From assembly GCA_937916485.1 (NCBI GenBank), contig CALFSV010000263.1, positions 1 to 16,418 on the forward strand: DNA of 16,418 bases. The letters are read 5' to 3'. The stretch is from an uncultured Paracoccaceae bacterium. GTDB lineage: Bacteria; Pseudomonadota; Alphaproteobacteria; Rhodobacterales; Rhodobacteraceae. A program made the translations under genes and the position numbers. Shown one piece after another: positions 7,392-15,195 of the stretch. Each line of letters begins with the position of its first letter. Positions within the stretch are counted from its first letter, which is position 1. The notes beneath the pieces are model-generated. The model was not told the origin of the DNA and made no database searches. It saw nothing but the letters and a program-made list of their open reading frames with translations.

Positions 7392-8339
7392 GTGCTAAGG
7401 ATCATTGCGACACGACTTGCGCAGGGTTTGCTTACCCTGCTTTTGGCATCCGTAATAATTTTCGCTGCTACCGAAATCCTGCCCGGCGACGTGGCCGAGG
7501 CAATCCTTGGACAAAACCGGACAGAAGAGGCACTGGCCACCCTACGCGAAGAGATGGGGCTGAACCGTCCGGCCATCGTGCGCTATTTCGACTGGCTGGG
7601 AGGGATGGTGCAGGGCGACCTGGGCACCTCGCTTGCCACCAAACGCCCCGTCGCCGACATGATCGAAAGCCGGATGTGGAACACCCTGCGGCTGGCTTTG
7701 CTGGCTGCGGCGATATCCGTGCCGCTGTCACTGGCGTTGGGCCTGTGGTCGGCGATGCGGGCCGGCGGGAGGGTGGACAAGACATTGGCCATGACGACGC
7801 TCGCCCTCATCGCGGTGCCCGAATTCTTTGTCGGGTTGATCCTGATGAAAATCTTTGCCGTCGAACTCCGGTGGCTTTCTGCAACAGCCAACACCCGGCC
7901 ATACTATGATTTCTGGGAAAATTTCCGCGCATTGGCCCTGCCCGTCGCCACGCTCAGTTTCGCGGTCGTGGCGCATATGATGCGCATGACGCGGTCCTCG
8001 GTGATCAACATCTTCACGTCCCCCTACATGGAAATGGCCGCTCTCAAGGGACTGCCCAAACGGCGGCTGGTCCTGCGCCACGCCCTGCCCAACGCCCTGT
8101 CTCCGATCCTGACAGTCATCGCGTTGAACCTAAGTTATATGGTATCTGGCGTGATCATCGTTGAAACCGTCTTTGGCGTCCCGGGGCTGACCCGCCTTCT
8201 GGTCGATGGCGTGTCGCTGCGCGACATCCCCCTCATCCAGGCCTGCGCCATGATCTTTGGGTCGGTCTACATCCTGCTCAATCTGCTGGCTGACATCCTG
8301 TCGATCATGGCCAATCCAAGACTGAGGTACCCGAAATGA
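7392..8339 (+). CDS. ABC transporter permease, DppB type
   Basis: This is the first inner-membrane permease of a peptide/solute-type importer. GTG 7392 is preferred over the ATG at 7215 because GGAGGAGGA lies directly upstream and the resulting 315 residues fit the family. The protein starts LRIIATRLAQGLLTLLLASVIIF, the typical first membrane segment, followed by a periplasmic ILPGD segment with GLNRP and GDLGTS. The later segments include the ATPase-contact loop EMAALKGLPKRRLVLRHALPN and the family ending VETVFGVPGLTRLLVDGV and RDIPLIQ. The stop overlaps the next start by 4 bases (ATGA). The partner binding protein is encoded on the opposite strand at 3818-5395. Confidence 0.93.
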   Translation: MLRIIATRLAQGLLTLLLASVIIFAATEILPGDVAEAILGQNRTEEALATLREEMGLNRPAIVRYFDWLGGMVQGDLGTSLATKRPVADMIESRMWNTLRLALLAAAISVPLSLALGLWSAMRAGGRVDKTLAMTTLALIAVPEFFVGLILMKIFAVELRWLSATANTRPYYDFWENFRALALPVATLSFAVVAHMMRMTRSSVINIFTSPYMEMAALKGLPKRRLVLRHALPNALSPILTVIALNLSYMVSGVIIVETVFGVPGLTRLLVDGVSLRDIPLIQACAMIFGSVYILLNLLADILSIMANPRLRYPK

Positions 8340-9211
8340 GCGACACATCGGACATCGTGGTGCCCCGCAAGCCGACCTTTGCCGGCTTGCGCCTGACCCG
8401 GACCGCCATTTTCGCTGGGTCGGTTCTGCTGTTCTGGCTTGTGCTGGCCCTGTTCGGGCCATGGATCGCACCGCATGGCGAGGCCGAGATCATTTCCGGG
8501 CAGACCTTTGCCCCGATCGGCGAAGGTGGACTTCTGGGCACGGACAAGCTTGGCCGCGATGTGCTGTCGCGCCTGATCTACGGGGTTCGGACCACTCTTT
8601 TGCTGGCCTTGGTCACCACGGTTATTTCCTTTGCCATCGGCGTCACGCTGGGTTTTGCCGCCGCGATCCTCAAGGGCTGGTTCGACATAGTCGTCAGCCG
8701 CATTGTCGAGGCTTTCATGGCCTTTCCCTCGACCCTTCTCGCGCTTGTGGTAATCGGCGCCTTCGGAACCTCGATCACGGTTCTTGTGCTGACGGTCGGA
8801 CTGGTCCTGTCCACCAGCGTGTTCCGAGTATCGCGCGCTCTTGGCTATGACATCGGCGTCATGGACTTTGTCGAGGCAGCCCGCGCCCGCGGTGAAGGCA
8901 CCTGGTGGATTCTGACCCGGGAAATCCTGCCAAATTCCACAGCCCCCTTGATCGCGGAATTCGGATTGCGCTTCACCTTTTCGATCCTCTTCCTGTCGGG
9001 CCTGTCTTTCCTCGGGCTTGGGGTTCAGGAACCGGCCGCAGACTGGGGCCTGATGGTGCAGGAGAACGTTGGCGGCTTGTTCCTTGGGTCGTCAGCGGCC
9101 TTGATCCCGGCCGCTTGTATCGCGTCGCTGACCGTGAGCATGAACCTGCTTGTGGACTGGTTCCAACAGCGCCAGCAAGGCGAGACCGTGTTGGAGAAGA
9201 TTGACCAATGA
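8336..9211 (+). CDS. ABC transporter permease, DppC type
   Basis: The second inner-membrane permease, 291 residues, forms the channel with the DppB-type protein. The order of features matches the family: an N-terminal cytoplasmic region with a membrane segment near 25-45, PHGEAEIISGQTFAPI followed by LLGTDKLGRDVLSRLIYG (the highly conserved DppC block near 69-88), the ATPase-contact loop DFVEAARARGEGTWWILTREILPN, and SFLGLGVQEPAADWG near the C-terminus. The ATG overlaps the previous stop by 4 bases and its own TGA overlaps the next ATG by 4 bases, so the three genes form a translationally coupled operon. Confidence 0.94.
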   Translation: MSDTSDIVVPRKPTFAGLRLTRTAIFAGSVLLFWLVLALFGPWIAPHGEAEIISGQTFAPIGEGGLLGTDKLGRDVLSRLIYGVRTTLLLALVTTVISFAIGVTLGFAAAILKGWFDIVVSRIVEAFMAFPSTLLALVVIGAFGTSITVLVLTVGLVLSTSVFRVSRALGYDIGVMDFVEAARARGEGTWWILTREILPNSTAPLIAEFGLRFTFSILFLSGLSFLGLGVQEPAADWGLMVQENVGGLFLGSSAALIPAACIASLTVSMNLLVDWFQQRQQGETVLEKIDQ

Positions 9212-10995
9212 CCGACATCCTTACGATCAAGCATCTCAGGGTCGAGGGCCACCCTCCCGGGGGGGCCTATGTGCCAATCGTCAAGGATGTGTCCTTGAAC
9301 GTCGGCAAAGGTGAAGTGCTGGCCTTGATCGGCGAAAGCGGGTCGGGCAAGTCCACTATTTCGCTCGCCGCCATGGGTTTTGCACGTCCCGGCTGCCGCA
9401 TAGCTCAAGGCGAGGTCTGGCTGAACGGGCGCGATATCATGGCGCTGTCCCCCCGCGACCGCCATGCGCTGCGCGGGGACGAGGTGTCCTATGTCGCACA
9501 ATCTGCGGCCGCCAGCTTTAACCCGGCCCTGCGCATTGGCAGACAGGTGATCGAAGCGCCGCTCTGGCATGGTGCCAGTGATGCTGCCGCGCTGACGGCC
9601 GATGCAGTGAATCTTTACCGAAAGCTGGACCTGCCCAACCCCGAAACCGTGGGGCAGAAGTTTCCGCATCAGGTGTCAGGCGGACAGCTGCAGCGCCTGA
9701 TGGCCGCTATGGCCATGTCCTGCGGCCCCGACCTCATGATCCTGGATGAGCCGACGACGGCGCTGGACGTGACCACGCAGATCGAAGTCCTCAAGGCGTT
9801 CAAGGACATCATCCGCGACCAGGGCACCGCCGCGATCTATGTCACCCACGATCTCGCCGTCGTGGCGCAAGTGGCAGACCGGATCCTTGTCCTCAAGAAC
9901 GGTGAGATGGTCGAGGCAGGGCCAACCGACCAGATCCTTCACGATCCGCAGCATGACTACACAAAGACCCTGATGGCTGCGGTGCGCCCTGCCCCGCATC
10001 TTGTCGATCATCGCGATACAGTCGCCGCCCGGCCCCCGGTGATCTCGGCCCGCACCCTGACGGCAGGATACGGGACCGTCACTGTCCTTTCGGATGTGTC
10101 CATCGATGTGCCCGCCGCCTCGGTCGTGGGGGTGATCGGCGAAAGCGGATGTGGCAAGAGCACCCTGGCCCGGGTCTTCGCGGGCCTGACCCCTTTGCGC
10201 AAGGGGGAAATCATGCTGGACGGCAAGGCGGTCGCCCCGAACCTCGCTGACCGGCCCCGAGAGGCCTTGAAGGATTGCCAGATCGTCTTTCAGATGGCCG
10301 ATACGGCCCTGAACCCGCGCCATCGGATCAGCGATATCCTGGGACGACCGCTGGAGTTTTACCAGGGTCTGAAAGGATCCGCCCGCGCCGACCGGGTCGG
10401 CGATCTGCTGGAACTGGTCGACCTGCCGCGTAGTTTCGCCTCGCGCTATCCGGGCGAGCTGTCAGGCGGCCAGAAACAGCGGATCAACCTTGCCCGCGCA
10501 ATGGCGGCCGATCCCAAGGTCATCCTGTGCGACGAAGTCACCTCCGCGCTTGATACGGTCGTCGCGGCCGGGGTGATCGACCTGTTGAAATCGCTCAAGG
10601 ACAGGCTGGGCGTGGCCTATATGTTCATCAGCCATGACCTGTCCACCGTGGCATCCTTTGCAGACGAAGTAGTGGTCCTCTATGCCGGTCGCGTGGTTGA
10701 GAAGGGCCCGTCGAAGGCCGTCTTCAGCCCGCCCTTTCATCCCTATACGAAGCTGCTGTTGTCGTCGGTTCCGGAAATGCAGCAAGGCTGGCTGGAAGGT
10801 GTCGCCAATACCATCGAAGCAAAGGCGGCAAGCGCAGGCAGCGTGGTAATCGGGGCCAAGGGATGCCCTTTTTCGAACCGCTGTGCTCTGGCCATCTCAG
10901 GAACCTGCGAAACGGTTGTGCCCCCTGTCAGGGAGTTGTCCGGCGGATTGCAGATCGCCTGCCACCTTCCGGCGGACCACTTGCCTCTGTCTTGA
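9208..10995 (+). CDS. ABC transporter ATPase, fused DppD-DppF type
   Basis: A single 595-residue chain carries two complete nucleotide-binding domains, replacing the separate D and F subunits. Domain 1 has Walker A GESGSGKST (42-50), signature VSGGQLQR (156-163), Walker B LMILDEPTTALD (176-187) and the switch histidine in THDL. Domain 2 has GESGCGKST (311-319), LSGGQKQR (418-425), VILCDEVTSALD (438-449) and SHDL. The C-terminus has the oligopeptide-type CPFSNRC extension near 553. Domain 2 has CDEV where DEP is usual, but the catalytic glutamate is present. It powers uptake through the two upstream permeases. The stop falls two bases before the end of the convergent esterase gene, leaving no room for a separate terminator. 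Confidence 0.95.
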   Translation: MTDILTIKHLRVEGHPPGGAYVPIVKDVSLNVGKGEVLALIGESGSGKSTISLAAMGFARPGCRIAQGEVWLNGRDIMALSPRDRHALRGDEVSYVAQSAAASFNPALRIGRQVIEAPLWHGASDAAALTADAVNLYRKLDLPNPETVGQKFPHQVSGGQLQRLMAAMAMSCGPDLMILDEPTTALDVTTQIEVLKAFKDIIRDQGTAAIYVTHDLAVVAQVADRILVLKNGEMVEAGPTDQILHDPQHDYTKTLMAAVRPAPHLVDHRDTVAARPPVISARTLTAGYGTVTVLSDVSIDVPAASVVGVIGESGCGKSTLARVFAGLTPLRKGEIMLDGKAVAPNLADRPREALKDCQIVFQMADTALNPRHRISDILGRPLEFYQGLKGSARADRVGDLLELVDLPRSFASRYPGELSGGQKQRINLARAMAADPKVILCDEVTSALDTVVAAGVIDLLKSLKDRLGVAYMFISHDLSTVASFADEVVVLYAGRVVEKGPSKAVFSPPFHPYTKLLLSSVPEMQQGWLEGVANTIEAKAASAGSVVIGAKGCPFSNRCALAISGTCETVVPPVRELSGGLQIACHLPADHLPLS

Positions 10996-10997
10996 CG

Positions 10998-12191
10998 TCA
11001 ACGGTCGCCGATCAGCGCCGCATAGCTCAGAACCCGCAACTGGCGACGCAGGGTATAGGCGCTTGAGGGGACAAGCTGGGTCATCAGGATCACCGTCATC
11101 TCTTCGACAGGGTCCACCCAGAAGGCGGTCGAGGCCATGCCGCCCCAGGCAAACTCACCCGGGCTGCCTGTGATTTTTGCCCGCGTGGGGTCCAGCATCA
11201 CCGAAACCCCAAGGCCAAAGCCTATCCCTTCAAAGGTGGTTTCACTGAAATGTCCCTGCCCCCGACTGGCCAGATCACCACCCATGTGGTTGGACACCAT
11301 CAGGTCAAAGGTCTTGCGTCCCAACAGATGGCCACCCGGGAAGGCCCCCCGGTGCAAAAGCATCGTCGCGAACCGCTGGTAATCCGCCATCGTCGACACA
11401 AGGCCACCGCCACCGCTTTCCAGCGTCACCGGCCCAATGCAGCTGTCCTGGTCGGCAGCCCGCACAAATCCTTCCTGCGCGTGATCATAGAGCGTGGCCA
11501 GGCGTCCGACCTTGTCCTTGGAAACGGCAAAACCGGTGTCGATCATGCCCAAGGGCGCAAAGATGCGCTGGTGCAGAAAGTCACCCAGTGACTTGCCAGA
11601 CAGCACCTCGATCATCCGTCCTAGTACCTCCGTCGACAGCCCATAGAACCATCGGCTTCCCGGCTGAAAGCCGAGGGGAAACCTGGCAAGCGCTTCGACC
11701 GCTTCGGCCATGGTGACAAAACCCCGTTCAAGGTCGAGCCCGGATGCCGCAAGCGCACGTTCAAGCTCGTTGCCGCCTGCATCGCCATACACGAGACCCG
11801 CTTGATGGGTCATAAGGTCATGGATGGTGATGGCACGATGCGCGGGCTCTGTCGCTGTCAGGGGATGGCCGTCGCCCTGCCAGACCCTGGCATTGGCAAA
11901 CTCCGGCAGAAAATCAGCAAGTGGCTGATCCAGTTGGAACGCCCCTTCTTCGTACAGCATCAGGGCGGCCAGGGATGTCACTGGCTTGGTCATGGAATAG
12001 ATGCGCCAGATCGTATCCGGCGTCACCGGTGAGCCGGCCTCTGCGTCCCGGTTGCCGACCTGCCCTGAGAACGCGACTTCACCACGCCGGGCAATCTGCA
12101 CGGCCAGCCCGGCCAGCCGGCCTGCGCTGACGTGATCCTGCATCCAGGACCTGATGCGGGCGAGCCGGGCCGGGTCAAATCCATTGTCCAT
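10998..12191 (-). CDS. Beta-lactamase-fold serine hydrolase (family VIII esterase-like)
   Basis: The protein has the penicillin-binding/class C beta-lactamase fold. From ATG 12191 (397 residues), IWRIYSMTKPVTS places the nucleophile Ser66 and Lys69 in the SxxK motif, and WFYGLSTEVLGRMIEVLSG puts the catalytic Tyr at 183 in a YGL motif, as in family VIII carboxylesterases. No signal peptide is seen, so a cytoplasmic esterase, amidase or lactone hydrolase is more likely than a resistance enzyme. The start is uncertain: a TTG at 12248 would add 19 residues, and neither has a good ribosome site. It converges with the ABC ATPase and diverges from the LysR gene. Hydrolysis of the imported substrate is a reasonable inference. 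Confidence 0.85.
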   Translation of the reverse strand: MDNGFDPARLARIRSWMQDHVSAGRLAGLAVQIARRGEVAFSGQVGNRDAEAGSPVTPDTIWRIYSMTKPVTSLAALMLYEEGAFQLDQPLADFLPEFANARVWQGDGHPLTATEPAHRAITIHDLMTHQAGLVYGDAGGNELERALAASGLDLERGFVTMAEAVEALARFPLGFQPGSRWFYGLSTEVLGRMIEVLSGKSLGDFLHQRIFAPLGMIDTGFAVSKDKVGRLATLYDHAQEGFVRAADQDSCIGPVTLESGGGGLVSTMADYQRFATMLLHRGAFPGGHLLGRKTFDLMVSNHMGGDLASRGQGHFSETTFEGIGFGLGVSVMLDPTRAKITGSPGEFAWGGMASTAFWVDPVEEMTVILMTQLVPSSAYTLRRQLRVLSYAALIGDR

Positions 12192-12279
12192 GTCGCTTTG
12201 CACAGTGAGGTCCCCCCAGGCTGTCCAGGGCAGTCTGCCGGACTTCAATCGCGGCTTTCAAGCAATGAATAAGCGACCT

Positions 12280-12298
12280 ATAACCACATCCAGATTAT
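12280..12298. promoter_or_regulatory. Candidate LysR binding site in the LysR/esterase intergenic region
   Basis: ATAA (12280-12283) and TTAT (12295-12298) form an inverted repeat with an 11-base spacer, the geometry of LysR T-N11-A sites. The left part extends to ATAACCACA, identical to the minus strand of 5502-5510 upstream of the binding-protein gene. The site touches or overlaps the LysR start, as expected for autoregulation, and could also control the divergent esterase gene. The short arms mean chance is possible. Confidence 0.45.
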
Positions 12299-12311
12299 GC
12301 ATGAGTTTGCC

Positions 12312-13241
12312 ATGACCATCCGAAGACTGCCCCATTTGTCCTGGCTGCGAGCATTCGAGGCCTCCGCGCGCCACCTCAGCTTCACCAATGCCGCGCAAGA
12401 GTTGAACCTCACGCAGGCGGCGATCAGCAAGCAGGTCAAACTGCTTGAGCAATATCTGCGCGAACCGCTGTTCGAACGCAAACCACGTAGCTTGGCCCTG
12501 ACAAAGGTGGGGGCCGCCTATTTGCCCAAGGTCCGCGACGGATTTGACCGCCTTGCCGCAGGTACCGAAGAAGTGTTCGGCCTGCGTAGGTCCGAGGTGC
12601 TGACCGTGCGGGCGCCCGTCGGCTATTCCGTCAACTGGATCGCACCCCGGCTTCAAGGTTTTTTCGATACCCATCCCGATACGCCCGTGCGGCTTGTCTC
12701 AAGCGTTTGGGGGGACCAATTCGACAATGAGCGGTTCGATCTCGATATTCAGTATGGCACCGGAAAATGGCCCGGTTTCCAGGCCGACCGGCTGAGTTGG
12801 GAGGTCATAACACCAGTTTGCGCCCCATCCTTGCTTGCAGGACACAGCGCCATATCGACGCCATCAGATCTTGCCCACCATCGTCTGCTGCATGTGTTGG
12901 GTTACGAGGAGGGATGGGCGGACTGGCTGCATCATGCCGGGGCCGGCGGTGTCAATGCCGGACAAGGGCTGCAGTTCGACACCTCGCTCCTTGCGTTTGA
13001 GTTTGCGGCACGCGGTGGGGGCGTTGCGCTTGCGCGATCTTCGATGCTTGGCCCTGAAATCGAACGTGGTCGGCTGGTCTGTCCCTTTGACATCCGGGTG
13101 CCACTCTCCGAAGCCTTCTACCTTATTGCGCCGGAAGCTGGCCGGGACCACCCCGACGCGGGCAAGTTCCGCGACTGGTTGATCGAGACCGCCCGGAAGG
13201 ATCCCGAAAACCGCAAGAACCAGACCACTCAGCGAGCCTGA
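12312..13241 (+). CDS. LysR-family transcriptional regulator, GcvA-like
   Basis: The regulator has 309 residues from ATG 12312; an in-frame ATG at 12297 would add five residues but overlaps the candidate operator and has no ribosome site. The N-terminal winged helix-turn-helix, LRAFEASARHLSFTNAAQELNLTQAAISKQVKLLEQYL, is typical of the GcvA subgroup, followed by PLFERKPRSLALTKVGAAYLP. The rest is a substrate-binding-protein-like sensor domain, with VRLVSSVW and DLDIQYGTGKWPG as in GcvA relatives. It diverges from the esterase gene and its last 13 bases overlap the end of the convergent dehydrogenase gene. It is the only regulator seen, so it is the natural candidate to control the uptake and catabolic genes. 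The inducer is unknown. Confidence 0.9.
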   Translation: MTIRRLPHLSWLRAFEASARHLSFTNAAQELNLTQAAISKQVKLLEQYLREPLFERKPRSLALTKVGAAYLPKVRDGFDRLAAGTEEVFGLRRSEVLTVRAPVGYSVNWIAPRLQGFFDTHPDTPVRLVSSVWGDQFDNERFDLDIQYGTGKWPGFQADRLSWEVITPVCAPSLLAGHSAISTPSDLAHHRLLHVLGYEEGWADWLHHAGAGGVNAGQGLQFDTSLLAFEFAARGGGVALARSSMLGPEIERGRLVCPFDIRVPLSEAFYLIAPEAGRDHPDAGKFRDWLIETARKDPENRKNQTTQRA

Positions 13242-13993
13242 AGTCGCACGCCTGCATCAAGGCGGATGACCTCTCCATTCAGCATCGGATTGCGCACAAT
13301 ATCCACAGCCAGTTGTCCGAATTCTGCGGGTTCCCCAAAGCGGTTAGGAAACATGCGCCCATCGAGCATGCTGTCGATCACCTCTTGCGGGATGTGATCC
13401 GCGATCGGCGTTCGGAAGAGACCCGGCGCAATCGTCATAACCCTTACCCCCCAGGGCATGAATTCGCGTGCGGCTTGCAGCGTCAGGCTGGCTATAGCCC
13501 CTTTTGAGGCAACATAGGCACACTGTCCGATCTGCCCTTCAAAGGCGGTGATCGAGGCAGTGTTGATGACAACCCCACGCTCGCCATCGTCGTTGAGTGG
13601 AGGCGACGCCATCATTCGGGCGGCTGATTTAGTCATGACGCTGATCGTTCCGAGTAAGTTCACGTTGATGACGCTTGCAAAGGCCATCATGTCTACCGGG
13701 CCATCACGCCCAACAAGGCGCATGCCACCCGGAATGCCGGCACAGTTGACGTTGATCCGGATCGGTCCGTTTGCAGACACGGCCGTATCAAGGGCACTAG
13801 CAACGGCTTCGCTATCAGTCACGTCACACACAATTCCAGTGCATCCGAGGGCCTCAGCGGCCTTTGTAACCCGCTCCCCTTCGCGATCAATCAAAACGAC
13901 GTTCGCGCCGGCATCCCGCAAGGCATGGGCCGCCGCAAGACCCAAGCCTGACGCCGCGCCCGTCACAATGGCTGAAAGGCCTTCAATCTTCAT
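13229..13993 (-). CDS. Short-chain dehydrogenase, HSD10-like (3-hydroxyacyl-CoA dehydrogenase type)
   Basis: The 254-residue protein is an SDR that would use NAD(H). It shows TGAASGLG at 11-18 for cofactor binding, an acidic VLIDRE after the second strand (NAD preference), NCAG at 83-86, and the catalytic Ser147, Tyr160 and Lys164 in TASITAFEGQIGQCAYVASKGA. The SxxFxGQIGQxAYxASK pattern and the ending NPMLNGEVIRLDAGVRL match the type II 3-hydroxyacyl-CoA dehydrogenase (HSD17B10-like) group. It could therefore oxidise a hydroxyacyl-CoA made downstream of the acyl-CoA ligase. ATG 13993 is preceded by GAGGA about 10 bases away. The gene overlaps the LysR gene tail to tail. The subgroup call is fairly sure; the physiological substrate is not. 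Confidence 0.88.
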   Translation of the reverse strand: MKIEGLSAIVTGAASGLGLAAAHALRDAGANVVLIDREGERVTKAAEALGCTGIVCDVTDSEAVASALDTAVSANGPIRINVNCAGIPGGMRLVGRDGPVDMMAFASVINVNLLGTISVMTKSAARMMASPPLNDDGERGVVINTASITAFEGQIGQCAYVASKGAIASLTLQAAREFMPWGVRVMTIAPGLFRTPIADHIPQEVIDSMLDGRMFPNRFGEPAEFGQLAVDIVRNPMLNGEVIRLDAGVRLQAR

Positions 13994-14061
13994 GTAATAC
14001 CATCCTCGTTGTGTCGGCTGTTAATACCTTGGAAACAGACGGCAATCATCGAAGTTATTTT

Positions 14062-14096
14062 CACCCTTTGACCAACTCAGAATGATGTAAAGGGTG
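14062..14096. repeat. Inverted repeat CACCCTTT / AAAGGGTG
   Basis: Perfect 8-base arms (14062-14069 and 14089-14096) flank a 19-base spacer. It lies about 70 bases upstream of the dehydrogenase start and 415 bases upstream of nanE. The spacing fits a dimeric regulator site as well as a weak hairpin; no T-run follows in either direction that would make it a terminator. Confidence 0.4.
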
Positions 14097-14451
14097 CCGC
14101 AAGACAAATTCGAACTTGTGTGGCCTGGGATGTTGAAGCTGCCCGTTTTCCATGCAGAGACTGCGCCACTCAGTGCGACCAGCGGTGCGGTTGGCTCTAT
14201 ATAGGGTCTGATTGAGAGTTTTTTCCTACTCGAGATGACCAGAACAGACGCGTTAACGCCGGCGAAACCACTGCCTCACTCGTTCCCATCGTCGGATGGG
14301 CTGTTGTGAGTTTTCAGCCATGTTTCTGGCTCAGCGGCCAGTTTCCTGTGGCTCCGCTGCGCAATCTCCGTCAATGTTCGCGAGATGAAACGAAGTTTGT
14401 TCGTCAACATGGCCTCGCACCACCGAGGTAAAGTTCTTTTCCTACAACCAC

Positions 14452-14479
14452 TTGCCGGAAAACTGCCATCTGCTATCGT
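14452..14479 (+). promoter_or_regulatory. Possible promoter for nanE-nanK
   Basis: TTGCCG (14452-14457) and TATCGT (14474-14479) are separated by 16 bases, each matching the sigma-70 consensus at four of six positions. Transcription would start near 14486 and give a leader of about 26 bases before the GTG. The match is modest and no operator was recognised beside it. Confidence 0.3.
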
Positions 14480-14511
14480 GAGATGGAAATTTTTGAACGG
14501 GGAGCCTTAGA

Positions 14512-15195
14512 GTGACGCTGAACAGATTGCGCGGCGGCTTGATTGTTTCCTGTCAACCAGTGACCGGTGGTCCTATGGACCAGCCCGAGATAGTGGCGGC
14601 CTTTGCTCTTGCGGCGCTTGACGGGGGGGCCGTGGGCCTGCGGATACAGGGGGTCGCAAATCTTGTTGCAGTCCGCGCAGTCACGGATGCGCCAATCATA
14701 GGGATTGTCAAAGTTGACCTGCCAGAAAGCCCAGTTCGGATCACACCTCTTCTTGAGCATGTTGCCGCATTGGCCGAGGCCGGTGCGGACATCGTCGCCA
14801 TTGATGCTACCGACAGGCATCGACCGGTCCCGATTGACGAACTTGTACGCGCGATCCGTGACAACGGCATCATCGCGATGGCTGATTGCGCAACGGCTGC
14901 TCAGGCGTGGCAGAGCGTGGAGTTGGGCTTTGACGTTCTAGGCTCTACGCTTTCAGGCCATATCGGCGGACCGATACCAGAGGGCCCGGACCTTGAGTTG
15001 GTTTCTCGAATGGCCAGCATGGGACGTTTTGTTGTGGCTGAAGGGCGCTATCAATCTCCGAAGGATGCCAGAGCAGCGATTAGATCCGGAGCTGATGCAG
15101 TTGTCGTCGGATCTGCGATCACGCGGCCCGAGCACATCACATCGTGGTTCGTGGCCGCAATCCGGGGAACTCCTAAGTCCGAGATGCCAATATGA
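14512..15195 (+). CDS. nanE: N-acetylmannosamine-6-phosphate 2-epimerase
   Basis: This TIM-barrel enzyme converts N-acetylmannosamine-6-phosphate to N-acetylglucosamine-6-phosphate in sialic acid breakdown. It has 227 residues, as usual for NanE. Family markers are LRGGLIVSCQP at the N-terminus, the GIVKVD strand with catalytic Lys67, ADIVAIDAT (92-100), ADCAT (124-128), GSTLSGH (144-150), and VVAEGRY with catalytic Glu177, ending in the phosphate-binding DAVVVGSAITRP. The start is a GTG preceded by GGGGAG 7 bases away. The stop overlaps the ROK kinase start by 4 bases, so the epimerase and its supplying kinase are made together. No sialate lyase (nanA) is present in the window. Confidence 0.92.
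   Translation: MTLNRLRGGLIVSCQPVTGGPMDQPEIVAAFALAALDGGAVGLRIQGVANLVAVRAVTDAPIIGIVKVDLPESPVRITPLLEHVAALAEAGADIVAIDATDRHRPVPIDELVRAIRDNGIIAMADCATAAQAWQSVELGFDVLGSTLSGHIGGPIPEGPDLELVSRMASMGRFVVAEGRYQSPKDARAAIRSGADAVVVGSAITRPEHITSWFVAAIRGTPKSEMPI

Larger units (their letters stand above)
13994..14511. other. 518-base intergenic region with inverted repeats and no firm gene
   Basis: The sequence looks less GC-rich than its neighbours and has stops in all long frames. It separates the leftward dehydrogenase gene from rightward nanE, so both promoters should be here. Short inverted repeats occur at 14062-14096, at 14285-14300 (CCCATC-GTCG-GATGGG), and near 14317-14332 (AGCCA/TGGCT). A 44-residue minus-strand frame from ATG 14410 to the stop at 14276 (begins MLTNKLRFISR) continues open upstream for another 31 codons or so, but has only a weak ribosome site and matches nothing I recognise. 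A short cysteine-rich frame near 14120-14210 may be a decayed gene. No transposase remnant could be identified. Confidence 0.5.
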
